From NCBI GenBank assembly GCA_004295015.1, contig SHNE01000010.1, positions 1-64,000 of the forward strand: a stretch of 64,000 bases of DNA. Reading direction: 5' to 3'. The notes beneath the pieces were generated by a model, which was not told the origin of the DNA, searched no databases, and saw only the letters and a list, made by a program, of their open reading frames with translations. Source of the stretch: Bacteroidota bacterium. Lineage in GTDB: Bacteria; Bacteroidota; Bacteroidia; AKYH767-A; 2013-40CM-41-45. Below, piece after piece: positions 24,344 through 31,737 of this stretch. A program made the position numbers and the translations under genes. Positions within the stretch are counted from its first letter, which is position 1, and the number at the start of each line of letters is the position of its first letter.

Positions 24344-25831
24344 TTAATAGTAAACAAGTCTGATCACATCCGCCAGATATTTTGCGTAGCGAACGACCTG
24401 GCGGCTATAGCCGTATTCATTATCATACCAGACATAAAGGACCATGCTTTTGTTATCCTTAGACACAATCGTGGCCGGACTGTCAACAATACTGGCGCAA
24501 GAGTTACCTACAAGATCTGTTGAAACTAATTCATTTGAAACGGAGTACTGGATTTGTTCAACCAGCTTGCCGGACAAAGCAGCATTCCGAAGAATCTCGT
24601 TCACTGAATCTTTAGAAGTTTCTTTTTTAACTGTGAGATTTAGGATAGCTAATGAAACATCAGGTGTTGGTACCCGTACAGCGTTACCGGTCAGTTTCCC
24701 TGCCAGCGGAGGCAGCACTTTTGCAACAGCTTTATCAGCACCGGTCTCCGTGATGACCATATTTAAAGCTGCCGATCTTCCGCGACGATATTTTGCATGG
24801 TAATTATCAAGGAGATTTTGGTCGTTGGTGTAGGAGTGGATGGTTTCAATATGTCCTTTTTCTACTCCGAGTGTTTCTTCAATAACGGCAAGCACCGGAA
24901 CTATTGCATTTGTTGTACAAGAAGCAGCGCTGAAGACTGTTTCCTTTTCTCTGTCGAACATACCTTCATTCACCCCGTAAACGACGTTTGGTACATCACC
25001 CTTACCCGGGGCAGTGAGCAATACTTTTGAAACACCTTTTGATTTTAGATGTAGACTGAGGCCTTCGCGATCTCTCACGATACCGGTATTGTCAATGATT
25101 AATGCATCCTGTATCCCGAAAGCAGTATAATCGATTTTTGCCGGATCACTTGCTGCAATCATATGAACCGTTTGGCCATTTACAATCATTGCCTTATTCT
25201 CAAAATCCTCGATAACCGTTCCGGGAAATGCGCCGTGAACAGAATCGTTGCGTAATAGGTCGGCACGTTTTGTTATGTCAGAGTCGCTATTGTTTCTTGT
25301 GACGATGGCACGCAATCTTAATTGTTCGCCTTTTCCTGCCTGAGCAATTAATTCACGCATGAGGAGGCGCCCGATTCGTCCAAATCCATAAAGTACTACG
25401 TCACGGGGAATCATCACTCTCTTATCGTTTCCAATAAAGTCTTTGAATTTGGCTCCGATAAATTCTTCCGCCGTTTTATAATTTTTTCTTTCTGAAATCC
25501 ATTCGGCGTTTAATCTGCCAACGTCAATACGGCTGGGGGCAAAATTTAATTTTAGCATTTCTTTTGCCAACATCAGGGTATCAAGAACGTTTATGGGTTT
25601 CTTGACGATTTGCTTGGCATAATTATGCAAATTTAAAATTTCACTTGCACTTCTGTCTACCAACTGATTTCTAAAAAGTACGAGCTCAACCGATTTGTCG
25701 AACCATAATGATCCTGTTACGTGGATCAAAGCGATCGCAGCTTTTTCCAACTGTATCCAGTCGGAAAGTTCTGATTCATACTTGTCTTTGAAATTTACTT
25801 TTGGATCACCTTGAAGATTGTCAATTGCCAT
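24344..25831 (-). CDS. Glyceraldehyde-3-phosphate dehydrogenase, long form
   Basis: A 495-residue GAPDH. The NAD(P) Rossmann motif YGFGRIGRLL is at 148-157 and the catalytic Cys is C305 in SAASCTTNAI. The C-terminal end WYDNEYGYSRQVVRY is canonical. An extra N-terminal region of about 140 residues, predicted mostly helical and without a recognised domain, precedes the catalytic part. This long form is known from several bacterial groups, and its cofactor preference and direction are unsettled. It oxidises or reforms glyceraldehyde 3-phosphate in the cytosol. No other glycolytic gene is adjacent; pfkA is 35 kb away. Confidence 0.92.
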   Translation of the reverse strand: MAIDNLQGDPKVNFKDKYESELSDWIQLEKAAIALIHVTGSLWFDKSVELVLFRNQLVDRSASEILNLHNYAKQIVKKPINVLDTLMLAKEMLKLNFAPSRIDVGRLNAEWISERKNYKTAEEFIGAKFKDFIGNDKRVMIPRDVVLYGFGRIGRLLMRELIAQAGKGEQLRLRAIVTRNNSDSDITKRADLLRNDSVHGAFPGTVIEDFENKAMIVNGQTVHMIAASDPAKIDYTAFGIQDALIIDNTGIVRDREGLSLHLKSKGVSKVLLTAPGKGDVPNVVYGVNEGMFDREKETVFSAASCTTNAIVPVLAVIEETLGVEKGHIETIHSYTNDQNLLDNYHAKYRRGRSAALNMVITETGADKAVAKVLPPLAGKLTGNAVRVPTPDVSLAILNLTVKKETSKDSVNEILRNAALSGKLVEQIQYSVSNELVSTDLVGNSCASIVDSPATIVSKDNKSMVLYVWYDNEYGYSRQVVRYAKYLADVIRLVYY

Positions 25832-25875
25832 GATTTATAGTTTTGTGTGTTTCGTGTGCCTTCTATATTAAAAAA

Positions 25876-25906
25876 GATCAGCTTTCATGGACGATGAAAG
25901 CTGATC
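25876..25906 (-). terminator. Intrinsic terminator downstream of rpoD
   Basis: GATCAGCTTTCAT (25876-25888) pairs perfectly with ATGAAAGCTGATC (25894-25906). On the minus strand a T6 run follows immediately, giving a clear end for rpoD. Confidence 0.9.
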
Positions 25907-25939
25907 AGGATTAATTCAATAAATACATTCTAATAAGTT

Positions 25940-26803
25940 TTAGCCGAGGTAAGCTTTCAAAAGGCGGCTTCTTGATTTATGGCGAAGTCTTCTGATAGCT
26001 TTTTCTTTGATTTGGCGAACACGCTCGCGGGTTAAATCAAATTTTGCACCGATCTCTTCCAGCGTCAGGCCGTGTTGCATGCCAATACCGAAAAACAACT
26101 TGATGACTTCACGCTCACGTTCTGTAAGTGTGCTTAATGAACGATCAATTTCTTTTTGAAGAGATTCATTCATCAGCAGGTTATCCGCTCTTGGTGAATC
26201 ATGATTTTCCAAAACGTCGATCAGGCTATTGTCTTCTCCCTGCACGAAAGGAGCATCCATCGATACATGCTTACCGCTGACACGCATGGTATCTGCAATT
26301 TTTTCAGTAGGGATGTCGAGAATTTTAGCAAGTTCATCCGGAGATGGTTCTCTTTCAAATTCCTGTTCAAGCTTTGAATATGCTTTGGAAATTTTGTTGA
26401 GTGAACCAACCTGATTTAGAGGTAAACGAACAATACGGGACTGTTCGGCTAAGGCCTGAAGGATACTTTGACGAATCCACCACACAGCGTAGGAAATGAA
26501 TTTGAATCCACGAGTCTCATCAAAACGCTTTGCAGCTTTTATCAAACCGAGATTTCCTTCATTGATAAGATCCGGAAGACTCAGACCCTGATTCTGATAT
26601 TGCTTAGCAACAGAAACCACGAAACGCAAATTTGCTTTCGTTAATCTGTCAAGTGCATTTTGATCTCCTTCTTTAATTTTTCTCGCGAGCCGAACTTCTT
26701 CTTCTGCGGTAATCAATTCTTCGCGACCAATTTCCTGAAGGTATTTTTCAAGCGATTGACTTTCGCGGTTTGTAATCGATTTGGTTATTTTTAGCTGACG
26801 CAT
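25940..26803 (-). CDS. rpoD: Primary RNA polymerase sigma factor (short Bacteroidota form)
   Basis: A 287-residue sigma-70 protein. Region 1.2 begins at [10 protein letters not shown], and region 2 has [28 protein letters not shown] (shown here only by its ends) and [10 protein letters not shown]. Region 3 contains [10 protein letters not shown] and region 4.2 is [20 protein letters not shown]. It lacks region 1.1 and the non-conserved region, as does the primary sigma of this phylum, which reads the TTTG/TAnnTTTG promoters found in the window. It has its own promoter and terminator, so it is monocistronic. Confidence 0.95.
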   Translation of the reverse strand: MRQLKITKSITNRESQSLEKYLQEIGREELITAEEEVRLARKIKEGDQNALDRLTKANLRFVVSVAKQYQNQGLSLPDLINEGNLGLIKAAKRFDETRGFKFISYAVWWIRQSILQALAEQSRIVRLPLNQVGSLNKISKAYSKLEQEFEREPSPDELAKILDIPTEKIADTMRVSGKHVSMDAPFVQGEDNSLIDVLENHDSPRADNLLMNESLQKEIDRSLSTLTEREREVIKLFFGIGMQHGLTLEEIGAKFDLTRERVRQIKEKAIRRLRHKSRSRLLKAYLG

Positions 26804-26872
26804 ATGGGTTTTTGGTGATTAAGCCTTGAAAAAAGAACAAAATTAAAGGAAAATTGTTTTTTCCGAATCCAG

Positions 26873-26903
26873 CAAAGATACCAAATCAGATAAGGCCAAG
26901 CAA
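26873..26903 (-). promoter_or_regulatory. Promoter of rpoD
   Basis: On the minus strand TATCTTTG (26873-26880) is an exact TAnnTTTG -7 box, with a TTG (26901-26903) 20 nt upstream. It predicts a leader of about 65 nt and self-recognition by the product. Confidence 0.62.
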
Positions 26904-26946
26904 GTTTTTCTGCTATTTAGGTTCATAAGTCTTTGGCATTGTTAAT

Positions 26947-26979
26947 AAAAAAAGGGAAACCATCGGTTTCCCTTTTTTT
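26947..26979 (-). terminator. Intrinsic terminator downstream of the HtrA gene
   Basis: A7-GGGAAACC and GGTTTCCC-T7 form a 15-bp stem with a 3-nt loop, ending 15 bases from the HtrA stop codon. Confidence 0.9.
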
Positions 26980-26993
26980 ACAAATATTAGGGC

Positions 26994-28478
26994 TTATATG
27001 CCAAATCCATAATAGGCTCGGACTCCATTAGGGTAAATTCCTTCTATTAATACCCCGCCTTGTTTGGTTTTGAGCGCGTTTTCCAGATCTTCTTTATTCC
27101 AGATCTGCTTTTTGTCAATAGAGGTTATAATAAATCCTTCCTTTATACCGGCGCTTCTCAGTTTACCATTTCCCAGTTTGGAAATTTTAACCCCGCCTTC
27201 AAGACCAAGCTTATTTTTATCTGTTGAGGCTATATTTTCAAATGTTCCTCCAAGCAAATTCAGGGATGGTTCTGCCTTCGATAGACTGGTCTCGCCGTCC
27301 TTATTTCTAAGTACTACAGGGAAGGTTCTTGCAGCACCATTTCTGAGAACGGTTACATCAACCTTGTCACCCGGACGATAGCGACCGATTTGCTCTTGCA
27401 ATTGAGGGCTGGAGTTTACAGGAAATATTCCGATCTGTGTAATTACATCTCCCTCTTTGAGGCCGGCCTTTTCTGCCGCACCTCCGGGAGTAAGTCCTGC
27501 CACATAAATACCCTTTACTTCGTTGATGCCTTTCTCAGCGGCTAATTTACTGTCGAGATCACGTATGCTGACTCCGATGAATCCGCGCTGCACATTTCCA
27601 AATTCTGCCAGGTCCTCAGTCACCTTACGAACCAAATTCACAGGAATCGCAAATGAATAACCTGTATATGATCCGGTGGTAGATGCAATGGCTGAATTAA
27701 TTCCGATAAGCTCACCTCTGGTATTTACTAAGGCTCCACCGCTATTACCCGGATTAACTGCAGCATCCGTTTGGATGAATGATTCAATTTTATATTGATC
27801 CGGGAGTATGCCGATGTTCCGGGCTTTTGCGCTAACGATACCGGCTGTTACCGTGGAGGTCAGGTTGAAAGGGTTGCCAACAGCAAGAACCCATTCTCCT
27901 ACATTGACCTGATCTGAATTTCCATAGGTGATGAAGGGTAAATTCTTTTCTTCAATTTTTAAAAGAGCCAGATCAGTCGAAGGATCGGTTCCTATTACTT
28001 TTGCCTGGAAAGTACGGTTGTCATTTAAGGTTACGGAAATACTTTCAGCCTGACTCACCACATGGTTATTGGTAACGATATAACCGTTTTCAGAAATGAT
28101 CACACCTGAACCTGCTCCTTCTTGAGGTTTCTGTGGAATCGGCCTTCCCCAAAAGTCAAAGGGGTTTCCAAACATATTGTTGTTAAACTGATTGGCCTGA
28201 ATAGTTTTAACGTGCACAACAGCGTGTACTGTTAATTCTGCTGCCTTTGTAAAATCAGGCAGAGAGCCGTCGCCAATAGATGTAAGTGCTGCATTATGTA
28301 CAGGTAAGCGTTCTGCATTTCCCGAGGTGTAATTTACCGGGATTGGCTTATCGGAATAACTGTTAATTCCGGATATACCATTCTGTTCAAGTACCTGAAC
28401 ATAAAAGTAGGCTCCGGCAAGGCCGGCTACCATCGACAGGATAAATGTTCCAAGAATATTTTTCAGTTTGTTTTTCAT
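26994..28478 (-). CDS. HtrA/DegP-family periplasmic serine protease
   Basis: A 494-residue protein with an N-terminal membrane anchor or uncleaved signal (about 6-28). It has a trypsin-like domain with the catalytic triad His139 (TNNHVV), Asp169 (STDLALL) and Ser246 (NPGNSGGAL), and two PDZ domains (about 310-400 and 420-494). HtrA proteases degrade or refold misfolded envelope proteins. I chose the ATG at 28478 (MKNKLKNILG); the frame extends to 28511, adding a Lys-rich stretch. It is divergent from the sigma-like/anti-sigma-like pair across 250 bp with inverted repeats. Confidence 0.93.
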   Translation of the reverse strand: MKNKLKNILGTFILSMVAGLAGAYFYVQVLEQNGISGINSYSDKPIPVNYTSGNAERLPVHNAALTSIGDGSLPDFTKAAELTVHAVVHVKTIQANQFNNNMFGNPFDFWGRPIPQKPQEGAGSGVIISENGYIVTNNHVVSQAESISVTLNDNRTFQAKVIGTDPSTDLALLKIEEKNLPFITYGNSDQVNVGEWVLAVGNPFNLTSTVTAGIVSAKARNIGILPDQYKIESFIQTDAAVNPGNSGGALVNTRGELIGINSAIASTTGSYTGYSFAIPVNLVRKVTEDLAEFGNVQRGFIGVSIRDLDSKLAAEKGINEVKGIYVAGLTPGGAAEKAGLKEGDVITQIGIFPVNSSPQLQEQIGRYRPGDKVDVTVLRNGAARTFPVVLRNKDGETSLSKAEPSLNLLGGTFENIASTDKNKLGLEGGVKISKLGNGKLRSAGIKEGFIITSIDKKQIWNKEDLENALKTKQGGVLIEGIYPNGVRAYYGFGI

Positions 28479-28588
28479 TTTGTTTTTATTTTTACGGTAA
28501 ATCTTCAACAAATTTTATGCCTGCAAATTTCGAGACCGATTTGTGAAGCAAATATGAATGACAGCGTTAACTTTCGTTAAAATTATTT

Positions 28589-28660
28589 TGACGGAATGCA
28601 AAACCGTCATACCTGATCCCTTTCACTTTGCATTTTGACAGGATTAAGATCAATTTGTCA
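28589..28660. promoter_or_regulatory. Inverted-repeat cluster between HtrA and sigma-like genes
   Basis: TGACGG (28589-28594) and CCGTCA (28604-28609) form an inverted repeat with a 9-nt spacer. TGACA (28636-28640) and TGTCA (28656-28660) form a second with a 15-nt spacer. Both left halves lie in a repeated TTTTGAC context. The divergent region is 252 bp. These could be operators or promoter elements for either gene; no factor can be named. Confidence 0.4.
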
Positions 28661-28730
28661 GTATGTTTCGATAAGCCCGGATACAGAATTATCCATCTTT
28701 TTGCTTTACCTTTAAGGCCTTAGAAGTACT

Positions 28731-29255
28731 ATGTCCAGATATACAAACCCGGAGATTATCTCTGATATTCAGAACGGGAAAGAGGAGGTTTTGTTTTATA
28801 TCAGCAGGAAATTTTTTCAGCCTGCCCGTCGATGGTTGAGACGAAAAGGAGTTCCCGATGATAAGACTCCGCAAATATTTGTAACGGTTTTACTCCAATT
28901 ATTCAGAGAGATTCAGCAGCAACATTTATCCATACACGTGGATTTTGAATCCTATTTGTTTAATAGTCTTGAAGAATTTTTTAAACAGGAAAAGTCAAAG
29001 AAAAAGAATCAGCGTTACCAACAGGATTTTCAGTTTTCTGATCAACAAAAGAAAGCTGTCTCTATGTGTGTCGCCATTCAAGACGAGGATATCAGGAAAT
29101 TACTTTTTTCCAGATATGCCGAGCGACTGAGTTTTGAGCAAATTGCTGTCCGGTTTAATTTTAGCAATCCTGTGATAGCGCAGTTTGAAATCAACAAAGC
29201 CATGAACCGCCTGGAAGATATAGTTCGTATTCAATTGAACCTTGATCAGAAATAA
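28731..29255 (+). CDS. Divergent sigma-70-family (ECF-like) protein
   Basis: A 174-residue, mostly helical protein with the two-domain layout of ECF sigma factors. A sigma-2-like part (about 5-95) includes VDFESYLFNSLEEFFKQEK, where ECF factors have the W/FLxxIAxNxxxDxxR segment. A sigma-4-like helix-turn-helix (about 125-170) includes LSFEQIAVRFNFSNPVIAQFE. Several usually conserved region-2 residues are replaced, so promoter opening should not be taken for granted. The next gene, a membrane protein with an anti-sigma-like N-terminus, starts one base after its stop, so the two are almost certainly cotranscribed. Confidence 0.7.
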   Translation: MSRYTNPEIISDIQNGKEEVLFYISRKFFQPARRWLRRKGVPDDKTPQIFVTVLLQLFREIQQQHLSIHVDFESYLFNSLEEFFKQEKSKKKNQRYQQDFQFSDQQKKAVSMCVAIQDEDIRKLLFSRYAERLSFEQIAVRFNFSNPVIAQFEINKAMNRLEDIVRIQLNLDQK

Positions 29256-29256
29256 G

Positions 29257-30222
29257 ATGTCAGTTTCTCTTGAAGAGCGCTTATTAATTGACAGATACCT
29301 CGAAGGAAGTTTGAGTGGTCTGGAGTTGCAGCAATTTATGGAGCGGCTCGATTCCGACCCTGCCTTTAGAGAAGCGGTAAGCCTGCAGAATCTTTTGGTT
29401 GAAGGGATTGTGATCTGTGCTGATAAGGAATTACATGATAATTTACTGCAGACTATCTCATACAAAAAATCCCGTGTTCCTCTTGGATTGAAATTAATAC
29501 TTACATTTTTGGTTGTAACAGTAAGCGGAATTGTACTGTGGAATTATATTAGACAGGATACTTCAGACGGAAAAAAACATTTCCTGAATTTTTCCTGGTT
29601 GGATCCTTCTCAGCCTGATAAAAATAAAAAGTCCGAAACACAGGAAATGAACAAGTCCGGAAAAGCAAATGAAAGCACCGGCAAGAACAAAGCGAAGAAT
29701 TCAACTGCCGGTGATAGCGGAAAAGAAATGAGTGACGAATCTTCTGCAGAAGCGGATTCAACACAAGCACCAAAGGAGGAAGATGAATCGGCTGAACTGG
29801 TAGTCAAAAAGGACCAATTGTTGATTTCTTTGAGTCTCTTTGTTCAGGATGAATCTTCGAAGAAAGAAAAATCGGGACGACAGAAAAACAAGACAAAAAA
29901 GGACAGTTCCTTAAGCGAGAAAACTATTGGTTTGCTTAATCCTGCAGCCGGATTAGAAGAAGCAGAAAAAGAGTTGGCAGCATCTCCTCAATTGCAGGTT
30001 GAATTCTGGGTATCGCCAATTAATTACAGGGGATATAAATGGCACCGAAATAAATTGATACTTTTTGGCATAGATGAGCCGGATGAAGTTCGTATGTTCA
30101 GAGTGGAAGGAAAATTATATATGCATTACCTGAATGACTTTTATCTTCTTGAGCCGGCAGAAGATTTTACGTCTTACCAAGTAGTAAATGATAAAGAATT
30201 TAGTTTACAACAAAACAGATGA
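29257..30222 (+). CDS. Anti-sigma-factor-like single-pass membrane protein
   Basis: A 321-residue protein. The N-terminal part (1-70) has IDRYLEGSLSGLELQQFMERL, the opening of many Bacteroidota anti-sigma proteins. One transmembrane helix follows (about 76-96), then a low-complexity Lys/Glu/Ser-rich linker (about 110-235) and a C-terminal folded region with QVEFWVSPINYRGYK. Predicted topology puts the N-terminus in the cytosol and the rest in the periplasm. It follows the sigma-like gene by one base and overlaps dapF by four (ATGA). I infer that it holds the sigma-like protein; no zinc-binding HxxxCxxC motif is present. Confidence 0.62.
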   Translation: MSVSLEERLLIDRYLEGSLSGLELQQFMERLDSDPAFREAVSLQNLLVEGIVICADKELHDNLLQTISYKKSRVPLGLKLILTFLVVTVSGIVLWNYIRQDTSDGKKHFLNFSWLDPSQPDKNKKSETQEMNKSGKANESTGKNKAKNSTAGDSGKEMSDESSAEADSTQAPKEEDESAELVVKKDQLLISLSLFVQDESSKKEKSGRQKNKTKKDSSLSEKTIGLLNPAAGLEEAEKELAASPQLQVEFWVSPINYRGYKWHRNKLILFGIDEPDEVRMFRVEGKLYMHYLNDFYLLEPAEDFTSYQVVNDKEFSLQQNR

Positions 30223-31007
30223 CTATAAATTTTTGTAAATACGAGGGTACCGGCAATGATTTTGTTTTGATTGATGACAGGTTGAATGCTCTTCAGCTCA
30301 GTACAAGTCAAATTGAAAAAATCTGTAATCGAAGATTTGGCATAGGCGCGGATGGATTAATCCTGCTTAGAAACAAGGAGGGATTTGACTTTGAGATGGT
30401 TTATTATAATTCAGATGGTAAGCTAAGCTCCATGTGCGGAAATGGTGGCCGTTGTATCGTATCCTTTGCTAATAAGCTCGGAATCCTTGAAAACAAAGCA
30501 GTTTTTTGGGCAGCGGATGGAAAACATGAAGCGGTGTTACTCAGTACCAATCCTGACGTGATCAAATTAAAAATGAACGACGTTTCAAGCATTGAAAAGA
30601 CTTCTGCCGGCTGGTTCCTTGATACCGGTTCTCCTCATTTGGTCGTTGAAGTGAATGAGCTTGATTCTTTTAATGTGCAAGAAGAGGGAAGGGCTATCAG
30701 AAACAGCAAGGATTTTATTCAACCAGGAGTGAATGTCAACTTCCTCGAGAATTCTGAAAAGGGAATTTCAGTAAGAACCTATGAACGGGGAGTAGAAGAC
30801 GAAACCTTGTCATGTGGAACAGGGGTGACAGCTACTGCATTAGTCGCAATTCAGAATCGCCATTGGAATCAAGCTGAAATGCCGGTAAAAGTGTTTACTC
30901 CGGGAGGGGTTTTATTCGTACACGCTCTTGAATCAAAGAATGGATTTACTGATATTTGGCTTGAAGGACCAGGAACCTTTGTGTATCAGGGTATAATGGA
31001 GGTCTGA
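30219..31007 (+). CDS. dapF: Diaminopimelate epimerase
   Basis: A 262-residue enzyme with both catalytic cysteines in place: C73 in SMCGNGGRC and C199 in LSCGTGVTA. The N-terminal GTGNDFVLID is also canonical. It interconverts LL- and meso-diaminopimelate for lysine and peptidoglycan synthesis in the cytosol. Its start overlaps the stop of the anti-sigma-like gene as ATGA, so it is probably coupled to that unit. No other dap gene is near. Confidence 0.95.
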   Translation: MTINFCKYEGTGNDFVLIDDRLNALQLSTSQIEKICNRRFGIGADGLILLRNKEGFDFEMVYYNSDGKLSSMCGNGGRCIVSFANKLGILENKAVFWAADGKHEAVLLSTNPDVIKLKMNDVSSIEKTSAGWFLDTGSPHLVVEVNELDSFNVQEEGRAIRNSKDFIQPGVNVNFLENSEKGISVRTYERGVEDETLSCGTGVTATALVAIQNRHWNQAEMPVKVFTPGGVLFVHALESKNGFTDIWLEGPGTFVYQGIMEV

Positions 31008-31165
31008 AGAGAATTATATTTTACTGCCTCATTACAGATTATTTTTTTTCTCAATATTCGCGACAGCTTCTGTCAACTTTCTTATGTGTAAAAAGTACCC
31101 TGACAGGTTTGTGAATGTATTGCGACAGTTTTCGTACATTCGTAAGCGTTAAACATTAAATAATT

Positions 31166-31714
31166 ATGCAATTAGTCGGAGAGCTTATTCAGTTGAGGGC
31201 ATTGGAGCCATCAGATTTGAAGTTATTGTATCGGTGGGAGAATGATTCTACGGTCTGGAGTGTCAGCGGTACGCTTGTTCCGTTTTCAAAATTTGTACTG
31301 GAAGAATTTGTGAATCAGGCACATCAGGATATTTATACGAATAAGCAAGTACGGCTTATGATAGATCTCAAATATGTTGACGATGAAGATGCTGATGATG
31401 AGATAAAGTGTATTGGCTGTGTTGACCTTTTTGATTTCGATCCAAAGAATAAAAGAGCAGGTGTTGGAATTCTCATAGCTAATCAGGCAGATCGGGGTAA
31501 GGGATTTGCCACTGAAGCACTTCATCTGATTATCGATTATGGATTTGAGGTATTGGATCTTCACCAGTTGTATTCTAATGTACGGGTAGATAATGAAAGT
31601 AGCGTAGCTCTATTTAAGCGATTGGGATTTGAAGTCACAGGCTTAAAGCAGGATTGGGTCTATTATCAGGGAAAATTCTATGACGAATATAACATGCAGC
31701 TTATTCGTAAATAG
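31166..31714 (+). CDS. GNAT-family N-acetyltransferase, SpeG-like
   Basis: A 182-residue GNAT. The acetyl-CoA loop is seen in QADRGKGFATEALHLI (motif A, R/QxxGxG/A), and the C-terminal ASVRLFEKxGF-like segment reads SSVALFKRLGFEVTG. The N-terminal LRALEPSDLKLLYRWEND matches ribosomal-protein and spermidine acetyltransferases of the RimJ/SpeG kind. The substrate is unknown. It lies 158 bp after dapF and 23 bp before the heptaheme cytochrome. Confidence 0.87.
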   Translation: MQLVGELIQLRALEPSDLKLLYRWENDSTVWSVSGTLVPFSKFVLEEFVNQAHQDIYTNKQVRLMIDLKYVDDEDADDEIKCIGCVDLFDFDPKNKRAGVGILIANQADRGKGFATEALHLIIDYGFEVLDLHQLYSNVRVDNESSVALFKRLGFEVTGLKQDWVYYQGKFYDEYNMQLIRK

Positions 31715-31737
31715 TCTTTGCAAGCAAATGGAAATAT

